Below, piece by piece: positions 1 to 8,216 of a stretch of DNA of 64,000 nucleotides (its first letter is position 1; each line of letters opens with the position of its first letter). Location of the stretch: positions 180,148-244,147 of the forward strand of contig JAUIJE010000012.1 of the NCBI GenBank assembly GCA_030431455.1, read 5' to 3'. Source of the DNA: a bacterium. Lineage in GTDB: Bacteria > Myxococcota > UBA727 > JAUIJE01. The notes beneath the pieces are model-generated. The model had not been told where the DNA came from. It did not search any database and saw nothing but the letters and a program-made list of their open reading frames with translations. The position numbers were made by a program, and so were the translations under genes.

Positions 1-1
1 T

Positions 2-226
2 GGCCGGGCGCCCCAGCTGGTGGCGCGGTGGCTGGGGCCGCCCCGGGGCCTGGGGGTGCCGCGGGTGGTGAAGTTCGGGCAGGTGGGGGACAAAGCGGCG
101 GTGAAGGCGTTCTTTCGAGACCTTCCCGGTCGCTATTCCCCATTGCGCTGGGTGCTCAGCGCCCACGGCGAGGTGTTCGAGGGCGACGGGGCCGAGGCGT
201 TGGCCCTGGCCGCGGACCGGCTCTGA
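2..226 (+). CDS. C-terminal fragment, MBL-fold/DUF4336-like protein
   Basis: The open frame enters from the left edge of the window and stops at a TGA at 224-226, so only about the last 74 residues are present. A GTG at 20 is in frame but is probably internal. The end of the protein carries VLSAHGEVFEGDGAEAL, which resembles the final strand and helix of MBL-fold proteins of the DUF4336 type (HG followed by EGD and an Ala-rich helix). That assignment rests on one motif and is tentative. It converges with the minus-strand gene that ends at 237. Confidence 0.5.
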   Translation, partial: GRAPQLVARWLGPPRGLGVPRVVKFGQVGDKAAVKAFFRDLPGRYSPLRWVLSAHGEVFEGDGAEALALAADRL

Positions 227-236
227 CCGCAGGGGG

Positions 237-808
237 TCAGGTCCAGTGCAAGGTGAACCGCAGGGTCCGACCGTCGTCGACCGCGACCTGCGTGCGGCCC
301 CGCACCCCCACAACCCAAAGGACGCGTCGAACGCGCCGGCCATGCCCTCGACATAGGTCGCCGAGCCGGTCATCTCAGGGGGGGCGCCGTCGACGCACAG
401 CTCCACGGTCTGGTCGTCGAGCACGGTGCGCCGCATGACCCCGCAGTTGCGGTACAGGCCGTCGTAGCCGCGGGGAAAAATCTTCACCACCCCGCCCGGG
501 GTCAGGCCGAACACGCGCAGGGCCCCCACCAACGGGCGCAGCATGGGCGTGTCCGCCGCGCGCTCGAGCCCTTCCCGGGCCCAGTTGCGCACCGCCTCGA
601 CCCCACAGCGGGCGGCGATGGCGTGGGTGAGCTGGGTGTCGACATCGATCGACACCCACCGGTTGCCCGGCATGTACGAGACCTCGGCGAGGACCTCGGG
701 GTCGAGCGCCCGGCGCACGTCCGCCGCGACCTCCGCCCCCAACAGCGTCAACGCGTCGAGGTTAGACTGCAGCAGCATTGCGCGAATGAGGGGAGGGGAC
801 TCCGCCAT
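237..808 (-). pseudogene. Frameshifted small protein, possibly DUF2378-like
   Basis: From ATG 808 the minus strand reads MAESPPLIRAMLLQSNLDAL and continues in good coding style to about position 315 (EGMAGAFDASFG). The frame then runs into low-quality sequence with no nearby stop. In another frame the tail GRTQVAVDDGRTLRFTLHWT ends at a TGA at 237-239. The span is 572 nt, two over a multiple of three, so one missing base near 300-320 (runs of C and A) would restore a protein of about 190 residues. Its layout, a helical start, a conserved middle and a basic end, is like the myxobacterial DUF2378/TIGR02265 family, but I am not sure. It may be an assembly error or a real pseudogene. Confidence 0.6.
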
Positions 809-861
809 GCTTCACGGTACCAGCCGCGGGGCGGCCCCGGCGCGGGGGCGGGCGGCTTGCG

Positions 862-1347
862 TCAGCCTGAAGCAGCCCCGGACCCGTCCCGGGCGAGGAA
901 CTGGCGCAGGCCCTTGTCCGCTTGTTTTTGGACCTTGCCCTGCAGCATCGGCGTCCAGCCCAACAACAAGCCCGGCACCCCCAGGGCTTGGCGCGACCAC
1001 CGCCAAAAGCCGAAGTGGTCGGTGTGGCTTGTGATCTGCCCATCCTCGACGACAATGTCCGCGTCGATGATGTTGTGCACCTTCCGGCCGGTGGCGGAGA
1101 ACGTGTACCAGGCCTGCCAGCGCGTGCGCACGTGGCCGTCCTGCTGCGTGGGGGGCGTGTGCTCGATGCGCAGGTCATCGGCGCGCGCGGTGAGCATGCG
1201 CCACATCGCCCCCGCTTCGGCCCCGGTGAGCGCGGGGAAGACCGGATCGGAGAACCGACCCGAGGGGGCGTACAGGGCGGCCATCGCGTCCCCGTCGCGG
1301 GCGGCAAAGGCGGTGTACAGGCGGTCGACGACAGCAACAGGTTCCAT
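862..1347 (-). CDS. SnoaL/NTF2-like protein
   Basis: This 161-residue protein starts MEPVAVVDRLYTAFAARDGDAMAAL, the usual first helix pair of SnoaL/NTF2-like proteins. It continues with the strand-rich cone fold (RWQAWYTFSATGRKVHNIIDADIVVEDGQI). Length and layout fit a single NTF2-like domain followed by a C-terminal helical tail of about 40 residues. Such proteins are small-molecule isomerases or binding proteins, and nothing here shows the substrate. It has no signal peptide, so it is likely cytoplasmic. The start is the ATG that directly opens the domain. Confidence 0.8.
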   Translation of the reverse strand: MEPVAVVDRLYTAFAARDGDAMAALYAPSGRFSDPVFPALTGAEAGAMWRMLTARADDLRIEHTPPTQQDGHVRTRWQAWYTFSATGRKVHNIIDADIVVEDGQITSHTDHFGFWRWSRQALGVPGLLLGWTPMLQGKVQKQADKGLRQFLARDGSGAASG

Positions 1348-1532
1348 GGCGGCACGCTACGCCGGCCGGCGCGCAGATGCACGAGCGGAGCCGAGCAGCG
1401 TGAGAACTGCCGGGTACTTCCGGTCGCGGCACGGGTGGGCGCACCGGGCCCGGCCCGACCGTCCTGCACATACATTGTGGGCCCGGGGCGCGCCCCTCGC
1501 CGGCGAGGGCCCGCGCCTGGTCCGGTGCCGCC

Positions 1533-2210
1533 TCACTGGCTGAGGGTGAACACGCCGTCGATCGAGCAGCCGATGATCGGTTCCCAGCTGGTGAGGCCAA
1601 GAACCTCGCTGGCCACGGTGGGGCAGTCGTCGTCATCGGCGAGCGGCACCTCGTCGATGTCGATGAAAAACTCGATCTCGGCCTCGGTCCGCGACCGGAT
1701 GGTGCCGCGGAAATCGGTGCGGAACTCCAGGGTGCACACGTAGCCCTCGGGGCCGTAGTTGACCTCGTACTCGTTTTGGAACCGGAACTCGCCGTCGTCG
1801 TCGACTTCCCCCTCGTCGAGGCCCACCACCCGGATGGCCCGGGGCGAGGTCTCCAGCGTCGAGTTTTTGGGGAAGTAGCCGTTGTAGTCGATGCCACAGT
1901 TGTTGTCGGTGAACTGGCCAGACTCGGTGATGTAATTGCCCGAGAGGAGCACGGCCTCGTCGTGGCAGACCTCGTCCCACTCCCCCTCCCAGGTGCACAG
2001 CGACGACTGGTCGATGGTCTCTTCGCATTGCACCGCGTCGGTGTCGTTGCCGCAGGCGTAGAACATCTCGTTGAGGCAGCAGCGGTGCGCGGGCTCGCGG
2101 GGGCCCGCGTCCGCGGGATCGGGGTCGTCGCCGGGATCGATGCTGCCGGCACAGCCGCCCGCCACGACGAACACCGCCAGAACAAAACCCACCGCACGCG
2201 CACGTTCCAT
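1533..2210 (-). CDS. Hypothetical Cys-containing lipoprotein
   Basis: A 225-residue protein with a lipoprotein signal peptide (hydrophobic run, then VVAGGC) and a short Asp/Pro linker. The mature part is acidic and contains eight cysteines, including a CC pair near residue 44. The C-terminal half (FRTDFRGTIRSRTEAEIEFFIDIDE) looks like a beta-rich extracellular domain. I recognise no family. It is divergent from the Tat-exported phosphoesterase that follows on the plus strand, with about 160 bp between the starts. It should be anchored to the inner or outer membrane. Confidence 0.75.
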   Translation of the reverse strand: MERARAVGFVLAVFVVAGGCAGSIDPGDDPDPADAGPREPAHRCCLNEMFYACGNDTDAVQCEETIDQSSLCTWEGEWDEVCHDEAVLLSGNYITESGQFTDNNCGIDYNGYFPKNSTLETSPRAIRVVGLDEGEVDDDGEFRFQNEYEVNYGPEGYVCTLEFRTDFRGTIRSRTEAEIEFFIDIDEVPLADDDDCPTVASEVLGLTSWEPIIGCSIDGVFTLSQ

Positions 2211-2371
2211 GTGACCTCCGGGGCCAGTAGACCGCGCGCTGGCGGACGCGGCCAGACATTTTGCGCCAACCCGACCTGTCCGCGGCCGGCCGCGCCCCGG
2301 CGGCCCGACCCCGGCAGGCGACGCGGGGCAGGGGTGCTACAGGAGACCGGACCCCTTCCCCGGAGCCCGCG

Positions 2372-3832
2372 ATGACCAAGCGCCGCCCCCACGCCCCGAA
2401 GACGATCACCCGGCGCGACGCCCTCAAGACGATGTCCGCGGCGTCGGCCGCGGCGATGTGGCCGGCGGCGGGGTGTGGCCCCGGCGCCGATGGCGAGCCC
2501 CCCGCGCGGGTGCCCCTCGACGAGGCCATCGACACCGTGGTGGTGATCATGATGGAGAACCGCTCGTTTGATCACACCTACGGCGGGTTGACCGTCGACG
2601 AGGGGCGCACCGATCTCGACGGTCTGCGCGCGGACATGAGCAACCCGCTCAACGATGGCACCCCGGTGTTCCCCGCCCCGGTGACGACCCTCTGCGCCAA
2701 GGACCCGGCCCACGGATGGAACCCATCGCACCGGCAATGGGGCGAGGGGGCCAACGATGGGTTCGTGGCCGTGCATGAAAACCGATACGGCCTCGACGTG
2801 GCGCCCGAGGCGATGAGCTACCTGACCCGGACCGAGCAGCCCACGACCTACGCCCTCGCCGAGCAAGGCGCGATCTGCCAGCGCTGGTTCTCGTCGGTGA
2901 TGGGCCCCACCTGGCCCAATCGCTACTACGCGGGCTGCGCGACCTCGATGGGCAACAAGAGCAACGACGCCATCGTCGACGAAATCCCCACGCACTTCGA
3001 GCGGGTCTGGCGCAGCAAGCGCCCCTTCGCCAACTACTACGGCAACTTCCCGTTCTTCGCGCTCAACGCCCGGTTGCGGCTGTCCGACCCGGAGTTTCAA
3101 TACCTCGAGCAGTTTTACGTCGACGCGGCCGAGGGCAACCTCCCGCCCTTCGTGTGGATCGACCCCGTGTACGGTCGCAACGACGATCACCCCCCCGCGC
3201 ACCCTTTGGCCGGGCAGGTGCTGATTCAGAGCATCTACCAGGCTTTGGTGGACTCGCCCCACTGGGAGCGATGCCTATTCATTGTCACGTACGACGAGCA
3301 CGGGGGCTACTTTGACCACGTCTCGCCGCCGACCACCGCGGACGAGCGCGCCGGGGATGGGTTTGACCAGCTCGGCTTTCGGGTCCCGACGTTTATGGCC
3401 AGCCCCTGGATCAAGCCCGGGACGGTCGACGACACCGTGTACGACCACACGTCCATCTACGCGTCGCTGGCGTCGCTGTGGGAGCTGGAGCCGCTCACCG
3501 CCCGCGATGCCGCGGCCAACACCTTCTGGGACGTCATCGACCGGGACGCCATCGACCGGGGCGAGCCGTATCCCCCGGTGACCCTCGCGCCCATCGAAGC
3601 CAGCGACGACGAAATCTACGCCCCCGAGTGCTTGGCGCTCACCGACGTGGTGCCCACCTTCAGCGCGGGGGGCCCGGGGCCGGGGGGGCTCACCGGACAG
3701 CCGGAGCTCGAGCAGTTCGCCGCCGCCCACTACGCGGGCCACGAGAAGAACCGCATCGCCCAGACCGACGCGGTCTACCGAAGGCTCCTCGAGATCGCCG
3801 AGGCCCAAGGTGTGCTGGTTCGGAAAGGCTGA
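2372..3832 (+). CDS. Tat-exported phosphoesterase (phospholipase C family)
   Basis: This 486-residue protein belongs to the bacterial phosphoesterase family that includes acid phosphatase AcpA and phospholipase C (PF04185). The N-terminus has a twin-arginine signal (TRRDALKTMSAASAAAM) and a Cys at AAGC. The catalytic start IMMENRSFDHTYG holds the metal and nucleophile region, followed by the conserved segments GPTWPNRYY and IVTYDEHGGYFDHV. It probably hydrolyses phosphate or phospholipid esters outside the cytoplasm. The open frame begins earlier, but ATG 2372 is chosen because the Tat signal follows it directly. It is the last gene before the tRNA and repeat region. Confidence 0.9.
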   Translation: MTKRRPHAPKTITRRDALKTMSAASAAAMWPAAGCGPGADGEPPARVPLDEAIDTVVVIMMENRSFDHTYGGLTVDEGRTDLDGLRADMSNPLNDGTPVFPAPVTTLCAKDPAHGWNPSHRQWGEGANDGFVAVHENRYGLDVAPEAMSYLTRTEQPTTYALAEQGAICQRWFSSVMGPTWPNRYYAGCATSMGNKSNDAIVDEIPTHFERVWRSKRPFANYYGNFPFFALNARLRLSDPEFQYLEQFYVDAAEGNLPPFVWIDPVYGRNDDHPPAHPLAGQVLIQSIYQALVDSPHWERCLFIVTYDEHGGYFDHVSPPTTADERAGDGFDQLGFRVPTFMASPWIKPGTVDDTVYDHTSIYASLASLWELEPLTARDAAANTFWDVIDRDAIDRGEPYPPVTLAPIEASDDEIYAPECLALTDVVPTFSAGGPGPGGLTGQPELEQFAAAHYAGHEKNRIAQTDAVYRRLLEIAEAQGVLVRKG

Positions 3833-3850
3833 GCGAAGCGGACGAATCCC

Positions 3851-3879
3851 TTGACAAGGCCGCGTGCGGGGGCGATGAA
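3851..3879 (+). promoter_or_regulatory. Candidate promoter of tRNA-Arg
   Basis: A perfect TTGACA at 3851-3856, then a 17-nt spacer and a weak -10 (GATGAA, 3874-3879). Transcription would begin about five bases before the mature tRNA. The -35 is perfect but the -10 is poor. Confidence 0.45.
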
Positions 3880-3890
3880 GAAGCCGCGCT

Positions 3891-3967
3891 GCGCCCGTAG
3901 CTCAGCTGGATAGAGCATCTGACTACGAATCAGAAGGTCGGACGTTCGAATCGTTCCGGGCGCGCCA
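3891..3967 (+). tRNA. tRNA-Arg (anticodon ACG)
   Basis: A full cloverleaf of 77 nt with encoded CCA. The acceptor arms GCGCCCG (3891-3897) and CGGGCGC (3957-3963) pair, the discriminator is G3964, and CCA is 3965-3967. The anticodon stem TCTGA/TCAGA encloses loop CTACGAA, giving anticodon ACG at 3925-3927. This is the Arg isoacceptor whose first base is normally edited to inosine by TadA to read CGU, CGC and CGA. The T-arm has GTTCGAATC. A terminator hairpin follows within 10 nt. Confidence 0.97.
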
Positions 3968-4027
3968 ACACAAAACCTCCGCTTCGGCGGAGGTTTTGTT
4001 TTGGCGCGCCCGAAACGACTCGAACGT
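3942..4027. repeat. 41-bp inverted repeat mirroring the tRNA 3' end
   Basis: Left arm 3942-3982 covers the tRNA T-arm, acceptor 3' strand, CCA and the first half of the terminator. Right arm 3987-4027 is its reverse complement with three mismatches in 41, around a TTCG loop (3983-3986). The right half is therefore a minus-strand copy of a tRNA-Arg 3' end, with the variant T-loop GTTCGAGTC. It looks like a duplicated, inverted tRNA tail. Confidence 0.85.
3976..4002 (+). terminator. Intrinsic terminator after tRNA-Arg
   Basis: Stem CCTCCGC and GCGGAGG with a TTCG tetraloop, followed by TTTTGTTTT. A strong Rho-independent terminator starting 9 nt after the tRNA CCA. The same hairpin recurs three times downstream. 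Confidence 0.9.
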
Positions 4028-4135
4028 GTCCGCGCCTGCGGCGCGGCGTTCACGTTTTTTCATGGGGTCTTGGGAAGACCCCCTCGCCGTCTTCGCCGGC
4101 TCACCCCCAAAGGGGGTTCCGGTGCGCGACAGGAC

Positions 4136-4162
4136 CCTCCGCTTCGGCGGAGGTTTTGTTTT
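4136..4162 (+). terminator. Terminator-like hairpin, repeat copy 2
   Basis: Same CCTCCGC-TTCG-GCGGAGG stem and T tract as the tRNA terminator, 160 bp further on. Confidence 0.8.
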
Positions 4163-4270
4163 GGCGCGCCCGAAAAACGCGGCGTTCACGTCTTGTCAGG
4201 GGGTCTTGGGAAGACCCCCTCGCCGGCTTCGCCGGCTCACCCCCAAAGGGGTTCCGGTGCGCGACAGGAC

Positions 4271-4297
4271 CCTCCGCTTCGGCGGAGGTTTTGTTTT
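4271..4297 (+). terminator. Terminator-like hairpin, repeat copy 3
   Basis: Identical stem, TTCG loop and TTTTGTTTT tail, 135 bp after copy 2. Confidence 0.8.
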
Positions 4298-4430
4298 GGC
4301 GCGCCCGAAACGACTCGAACGTGTCCGCGCCTGCGGCGCGGCGTTCACGTTTTGTCAGGGGGTCTTGGGAAGACCCCCTCGCCGGCTTCGCCGGCTCACC
4401 CCCAAAAGGGGTTCCGGTGCGCGACAGGAC

Positions 4431-4457
4431 GCTCCGCTTCGGCGGAGGTTTTGTTTT
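4431..4457 (+). terminator. Terminator-like hairpin, repeat copy 4
   Basis: Fourth copy, 160 bp after copy 3. The first base of the stem has changed (GCTCCGC in place of CCTCCGC), so the stem is one pair shorter. Confidence 0.75.
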
Positions 4458-4490
4458 GGCGCGCCCGAAAAACGCGGCGTTCACGTCTCT

Positions 4491-4699
4491 GGGGGCGACA
4501 GCAATGTCATTGTGGTGTGGCGAAGCTGACGAAGCGGAATCTCTGAAACCCTCGCTTCGGACACCACCGGTTTGGAACACACGCGCGCGAAGGTTGCGGC
4601 GCCAAAGGCGGCGTGCCGTTCTGCGGGCAGAAGAGCCATCGCCGCGCGGCTCGCTATTCACATTTCGGTGGGCGGACGCGTGCTCGACTCGATCGTCGA
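4491..4699. other. Intergenic tail of the repeat region with one stem-loop
   Basis: No convincing gene. An imperfect inverted repeat at 4512-4567 pairs GTGGTGT with ACACCAC and CGAAGC with GCTTCG. The rest is unstructured to the eye up to the stop of the minus-strand lipoprotein gene at 4700. Confidence 0.5.
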
Positions 4700-5275
4700 C
4701 TACTGAGGCTGGCCCTCACACACCGGCGCCGCGCGTTTCCGAATATCCAGTAAATTCCAGGTATTGGAGCCGTGGTTGCCGATGTGAAAGCAGATGTTGG
4801 TCCCGGCGGGATACGCCGCCTCGATCGGCACCACCGCGTTGAGCAAGTCTCCTTCGCTGGGGATCGGCACGTCGGTGGTGAACACCACGTCGTCGTCGAG
4901 GGCCAACCCCACATGTGCGACCCCGCCCAAGAACGAGGTCTGGGAGAACCAGAACACCTCCATCGAAAGCTCGTCGCCGGGCTGGAGCGCCGCCGGAAGC
5001 CGCTGCTGGACCGTGGCCCAGTTGCAGGTGCCGGTCTCCAAAGTCCAGGAGTGGCGGCCGTCGATGTCCTCTATTTCGGTGTTCGACGCGTCGCAGGGCA
5101 TGATCGTCTGCCCGTCCGCCTGGGCGAAGGGATCCATCTCCATCGGGACCGCTTCCCAAAGCTCATGTTGGACCACCGAGTGTGCCGGCGGCTCCACACA
5201 GCGCCCCCCGCAGCCCCCGGCGCTTCCGGCGACGACGACGCAGAGCAAAGAACCGAGCGCTTGTTTGTTGCGCAT
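4700..5275 (-). CDS. Hypothetical lipoprotein
   Basis: A 191-residue protein starting MRNKQALGSLLCVVVAGSAGGC, a lipoprotein signal with AGGC. The mature part is acidic and looks like one beta-sandwich domain (GDELSMEVFWFSQTSFLGGVAHVGLALDDDVVFTTD). It has a few cysteines that could form disulfides. No family is recognised. The open frame extends further upstream, but ATG 5275 is chosen because it directly precedes the signal peptide. It is divergent from the lipoprotein gene at 5306, with 30 bp between the starts. Confidence 0.8.
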   Translation of the reverse strand: MRNKQALGSLLCVVVAGSAGGCGGRCVEPPAHSVVQHELWEAVPMEMDPFAQADGQTIMPCDASNTEIEDIDGRHSWTLETGTCNWATVQQRLPAALQPGDELSMEVFWFSQTSFLGGVAHVGLALDDDVVFTTDVPIPSEGDLLNAVVPIEAAYPAGTNICFHIGNHGSNTWNLLDIRKRAAPVCEGQPQ

Positions 5276-5305
5276 GGCACCATGGTAGCCTGATCGGGGA
5301 GAGAA

Positions 5306-6040
5306 ATGTCGAGGACGAAGGCACTGATCTGCGGGGTGTGGCTGTTGCTCTGCGGCGGCTGTCCGCCGGAAGAACCGAGCACCTGCGACCCGGAGTTTGT
5401 GGGCACCGAGGGCGAGCCGGTCGAGCTCAGCATCGTGCATCGCTCCGTCACCGGCGAGTTGATCGAGGCCGAGGAGGGCGGCGACGTGCAACTCTTCCGG
5501 CCCCCGCAGGGCGGCAAGGTGTTTCTCACCGCCGCGCGGGTCCGCAACGTCGAAAAGTGTGGGCTTCGGCTGCGGGCGGCGCTCATCGACAACGATTCCG
5601 GACGGGTGTTGGGCCTCGAAGGGCGGCCATATCCGGTGAAGACGGTGGACGGCTGGTTTGAGCCCTTGAGCGCGACCTCGTTGTCCAGCTGGGCCAATGT
5701 GCCTGCATGTCCCAGCCGGGCCGCCTCCAAGCAGGTCGATGGCAACAGCTACACGCTGAATGTGCACGTCGAAGACACCAACGGCAACGTCGGCGAGACC
5801 GAGATGCAGGTCGTGCCGCGGTGCGTGCAGCCCGGGTTCTTGGGCGAACAATGTCGTTGCGAATGCCGCGCGGACTACACCTTGGGCGACCGCTGCGAAG
5901 AGGACGGCGGGGTGCTGGACGGCGGCGGCCAGGACGCCGCCCAAGACGCGGCCCAGCCGGATGCGGCGCAATCACTCGATGCGGGGGCCCACGCCCTCGA
6001 CGCATCCGCGGTCGAGGACGCCGCGGGTGGCAACGGATAG
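5306..6040 (+). CDS. Hypothetical lipoprotein with Cys-rich segment and Asp-Ala tail
   Basis: This 244-residue protein has a signal peptide ending LLLCGGC. The mature domain is probably beta-sandwich (VELSIVHRSVTGELIEAEEGG, with a later NVHVEDTNGNVGETEMQV). It is followed by an EGF-like cysteine cluster (CVQPGFLGEQCRCECRADYTLGDRC), and the last 50 residues are DAAQ/DAG-type low complexity. It is the first of four plus-strand exported-protein genes (5306-8965) spaced by 26 nt, 23 nt and a 4-nt overlap, so it is probably co-transcribed with them. Confidence 0.8.
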   Translation: MSRTKALICGVWLLLCGGCPPEEPSTCDPEFVGTEGEPVELSIVHRSVTGELIEAEEGGDVQLFRPPQGGKVFLTAARVRNVEKCGLRLRAALIDNDSGRVLGLEGRPYPVKTVDGWFEPLSATSLSSWANVPACPSRAASKQVDGNSYTLNVHVEDTNGNVGETEMQVVPRCVQPGFLGEQCRCECRADYTLGDRCEEDGGVLDGGGQDAAQDAAQPDAAQSLDAGAHALDASAVEDAAGGNG

Positions 6041-6066
6041 GCCACCATCGTGGCAAGGGGGACGAG

Positions 6067-7161
6067 ATGAGGACCACCAACCAACGAAACCGCACCCTGC
6101 GCGTCGGCCCCGTGGTCGTCGGCGCGGCCATGGTCTGTTTGGCGCTGGCCACCGGATGCCCTCCCACCGAGTTCACGCTCGACATGGAAGAGCTCACCGC
6201 CGAGGAAGGCCTCAGCCTGCGCATCCCCGCCTTCGAGGTGCCCTACGGCGAAGAGGTCCAGGACTGCTATTTCATGGAGGTGCCCGACCTCAACGGCGAT
6301 GGTTCGGACATTTGGATCGGCCGCAGCCTGGTGGGCATGAATCCCGGTAGCCACCATTTCAACATCCACCGCGTCACCACCGAGACCGAGCTGCGCATGG
6401 AGGATGGGGTCGACTTCGACATGGGCGGTACCCCCACGAAGCTCGTCAAAGGGGGCCCTTGCTTCGACAGCTCCAACTTCAATGAGTGGCCCCTGGTGGT
6501 GAACAGCCAGACCTCCACCGAGGAGAACCCGTATCTGGACTGGACGCTCCCCGAGGGCGTCGCGTTCCGGCTGACCCCCGGCGAGATTCTCATGCTCCAA
6601 CCCCACTACGTGAACATCTCGCACCAGGACACGCCTTACATGGGCCGGGTGTACATCAACTTCTACCGGGACGAGGAGACCGACCCCGTCGAGCTCGGCA
6701 CGCTGTTCGGCACACAGCAGTCCATCCGGGTCTGCCAGTCATCGCCGGACAGCACCTACTACGGCACGTGTGCGTTCCCCGCCGCCGACAACATTCGCAT
6801 TGCCGCGATCAACGGCCACTTCCACCTCCGGGGCGAGCGGTTCTCCATCGCGACCTGGGACGGCGTCAGCCTCGACCCACCGCCCGAAGAGGACGAGTTC
6901 TATCTCAGCTATTCGTGGGAAGACCCGGTCATGGACGTCAACCTGGACATCCCCGTCGAGGAGGGTGGGGGCATCTGGTGGACGTGTGAATACGAGTGGC
7001 GAGAGCCGGCCACCGGCTGCGATATCGTGAACAGCGAGGACGACGAGCAGCAGGGTGATTGCTGTTATACGTTTGGGCCCCACGTGGAGTACCAGGAGCA
7101 TTGCAACATCTTCCTGTACTACTGGCCCAAACAAGAGAGCGGCGACATCTTCTGCAACTGA
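6067..7161 (+). CDS. PHM-like copper monooxygenase-fold lipoprotein
   Basis: A 364-residue lipoprotein (signal ending LALATGC). The mature part shows the histidine spacing of the copper type II ascorbate-dependent monooxygenase family (peptidylglycine alpha-hydroxylating type): an HH pair at 96-97 in GSHHFNIH, a lone His at 180 in QPHYVN, and HxH at 251-253 in NGHFHLRGERF. In that family HH plus the next His bind one copper, and HxH plus a Met binds the other. I could not place the Met ligand with confidence. It may oxidise a substrate outside the cell. ATG 6067 is chosen over the longer frame because of the signal peptide. Confidence 0.7.
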   Translation: MRTTNQRNRTLRVGPVVVGAAMVCLALATGCPPTEFTLDMEELTAEEGLSLRIPAFEVPYGEEVQDCYFMEVPDLNGDGSDIWIGRSLVGMNPGSHHFNIHRVTTETELRMEDGVDFDMGGTPTKLVKGGPCFDSSNFNEWPLVVNSQTSTEENPYLDWTLPEGVAFRLTPGEILMLQPHYVNISHQDTPYMGRVYINFYRDEETDPVELGTLFGTQQSIRVCQSSPDSTYYGTCAFPAADNIRIAAINGHFHLRGERFSIATWDGVSLDPPPEEDEFYLSYSWEDPVMDVNLDIPVEEGGGIWWTCEYEWREPATGCDIVNSEDDEQQGDCCYTFGPHVEYQEHCNIFLYYWPKQESGDIFCN

Positions 7162-7184
7162 GCGGGCCGCCGCAGGGGGAGACG

Positions 7185-8216
7185 ATGCACAGATGGTACG
7201 TGGGGCTGATCGCCTCGGCGCTGGTGGTTTGCGCGGCGTCCTGCGACGGAACGACCGAGCCCTTGGCCGAAGGTTGGCGGGTCGTCCTCGAGAACCAGCC
7301 GGGGGCGCTTCTGGCCGTGACCGGAAGCGGCACCGACGACATCTGGATCGTGGGCGCGGACCGCCAGGACGGGACCGGGCCCACGGTACTGCACTACAAC
7401 GGCAGCCAGTTCACGTCGCACCAGACCGGCGATGAGGGCGACCTGTGGTGGGTGGGGCGTTCGCCCCAGGGCACGATTTGGATGGCGGGCGATGGCGGCC
7501 GGGTGTTCCGCCACGTGCCCGGTGGGCGCTTTGAGGCGTTGCCCGCCCCGGAGCCGATCCGGCTGTTCGGCGTGCTCCCGTTTGCCGACGATGACGTGTG
7601 GGCGGTGGGGGGCGACGAGGAGACGGGCACGGCGGTGGTGTGGCGCTTCGACGGGACCTCGTGGTCGGTGCCCGACGACCTTGACCCGGCGTATTTGGAT
7701 CGCAGCGTGAACTTCAAGCTGTGGGGGGCATCCTCCGACGACCTCTGGATCGTCGGGGAGGGGGCCGGGGTATTGCACCGCACCCCCAGCGGGTGGGAGC
7801 GGCTGGTGGTGCCCGCGAGTGGGCGGCTTGTCACAGTTCATGGCAATGGCTCGACCATCATCGGGGTGGGCGGGTTCTTTGATGGGCTGATCGTCGAGTT
7901 GTCGCCGGGGCAGTGCCTGGAGGTGACCCCGGACGACTTGTTCCAGCTGCAGGGGGTTTTCGTCAGTGAGGACGGGACCGCGGTGGCGGTGGGCAACGAC
8001 GGGGCCATTTGGCAGCGCGACGTCGACGGGGGGTGGACCCCGGTGGATGACGCCCCGGAGACGGACCTGGACTACCACGCGGTGTTCCGCGACCCCGACG
8101 GCGGACACTGGGCGGTGGGGGGAGGCCTGCAGGGCTATCCACTGGACCAGGGCTACCTGACCTACACGGGGGATGGCCACCCCGAACTCGCCTTTTACGC
8201 GAAAGATGAGCAATGA
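7185..8216 (+). CDS. Beta-propeller lipoprotein
   Basis: A 343-residue lipoprotein (ALVVCAASC) built of repeats with the pattern (D/N)DIW(I/V)VG, WxVG and a downstream Trp, seen at least six times (DDIWIVG, DDVWAVGG, DDLWIVGE and others). This is the pattern of YCF48-like and galactose-oxidase-like beta-propellers, common as secreted proteins in myxobacteria. No catalytic residue stands out, so a binding or scaffold role is the safest inference. It lies 23 nt after the PHM-like gene and overlaps the next gene by ATGA. Confidence 0.8.
   Translation: MHRWYVGLIASALVVCAASCDGTTEPLAEGWRVVLENQPGALLAVTGSGTDDIWIVGADRQDGTGPTVLHYNGSQFTSHQTGDEGDLWWVGRSPQGTIWMAGDGGRVFRHVPGGRFEALPAPEPIRLFGVLPFADDDVWAVGGDEETGTAVVWRFDGTSWSVPDDLDPAYLDRSVNFKLWGASSDDLWIVGEGAGVLHRTPSGWERLVVPASGRLVTVHGNGSTIIGVGGFFDGLIVELSPGQCLEVTPDDLFQLQGVFVSEDGTAVAVGNDGAIWQRDVDGGWTPVDDAPETDLDYHAVFRDPDGGHWAVGGGLQGYPLDQGYLTYTGDGHPELAFYAKDEQ

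Larger units (their letters stand above)
4003..4490. repeat. 295-bp tandem repeat with terminator and tRNA fragments
   Basis: The unit 4003-4297 is repeated from 4298 and cut short near 4490. Each unit has a 160-bp and a 135-bp half. Both halves begin just after a terminator with GGCGCGCCCGAAA. The long half also holds the mirror tRNA tail (CGACTCGAACGT). Each complete half then has three short hairpins (a GGGGTCTTGGGAAGACCCC type, GCCGGCTTCGCCGGC, and ACCCCC/GGGGGT), a conserved GGTGCGCGACAGGA and another terminator. Open frames across it in several frames are not genes, because they are tRNA-antisense and repeat translations. The function is unknown. Confidence 0.85.

Noticed and set aside
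4003..4490. CRISPR array
   Set aside because: Units are 135-160 bp, are near-identical along their whole length and contain terminators. There are no short repeats with unique spacers and no cas genes.
3891..4490. Integrated phage or genomic island at tRNA-Arg
   Set aside because: No integrase, no phage gene and no direct repeat of the tRNA end at another place in the window. The tRNA copies are inverted.
3775..4661. Open frames in both strands across the tRNA and repeat region
   Set aside because: Their products contain tRNA-antisense text such as APGTIRTSDLLIRSQ and repeat translations. They follow hairpins rather than codon structure.
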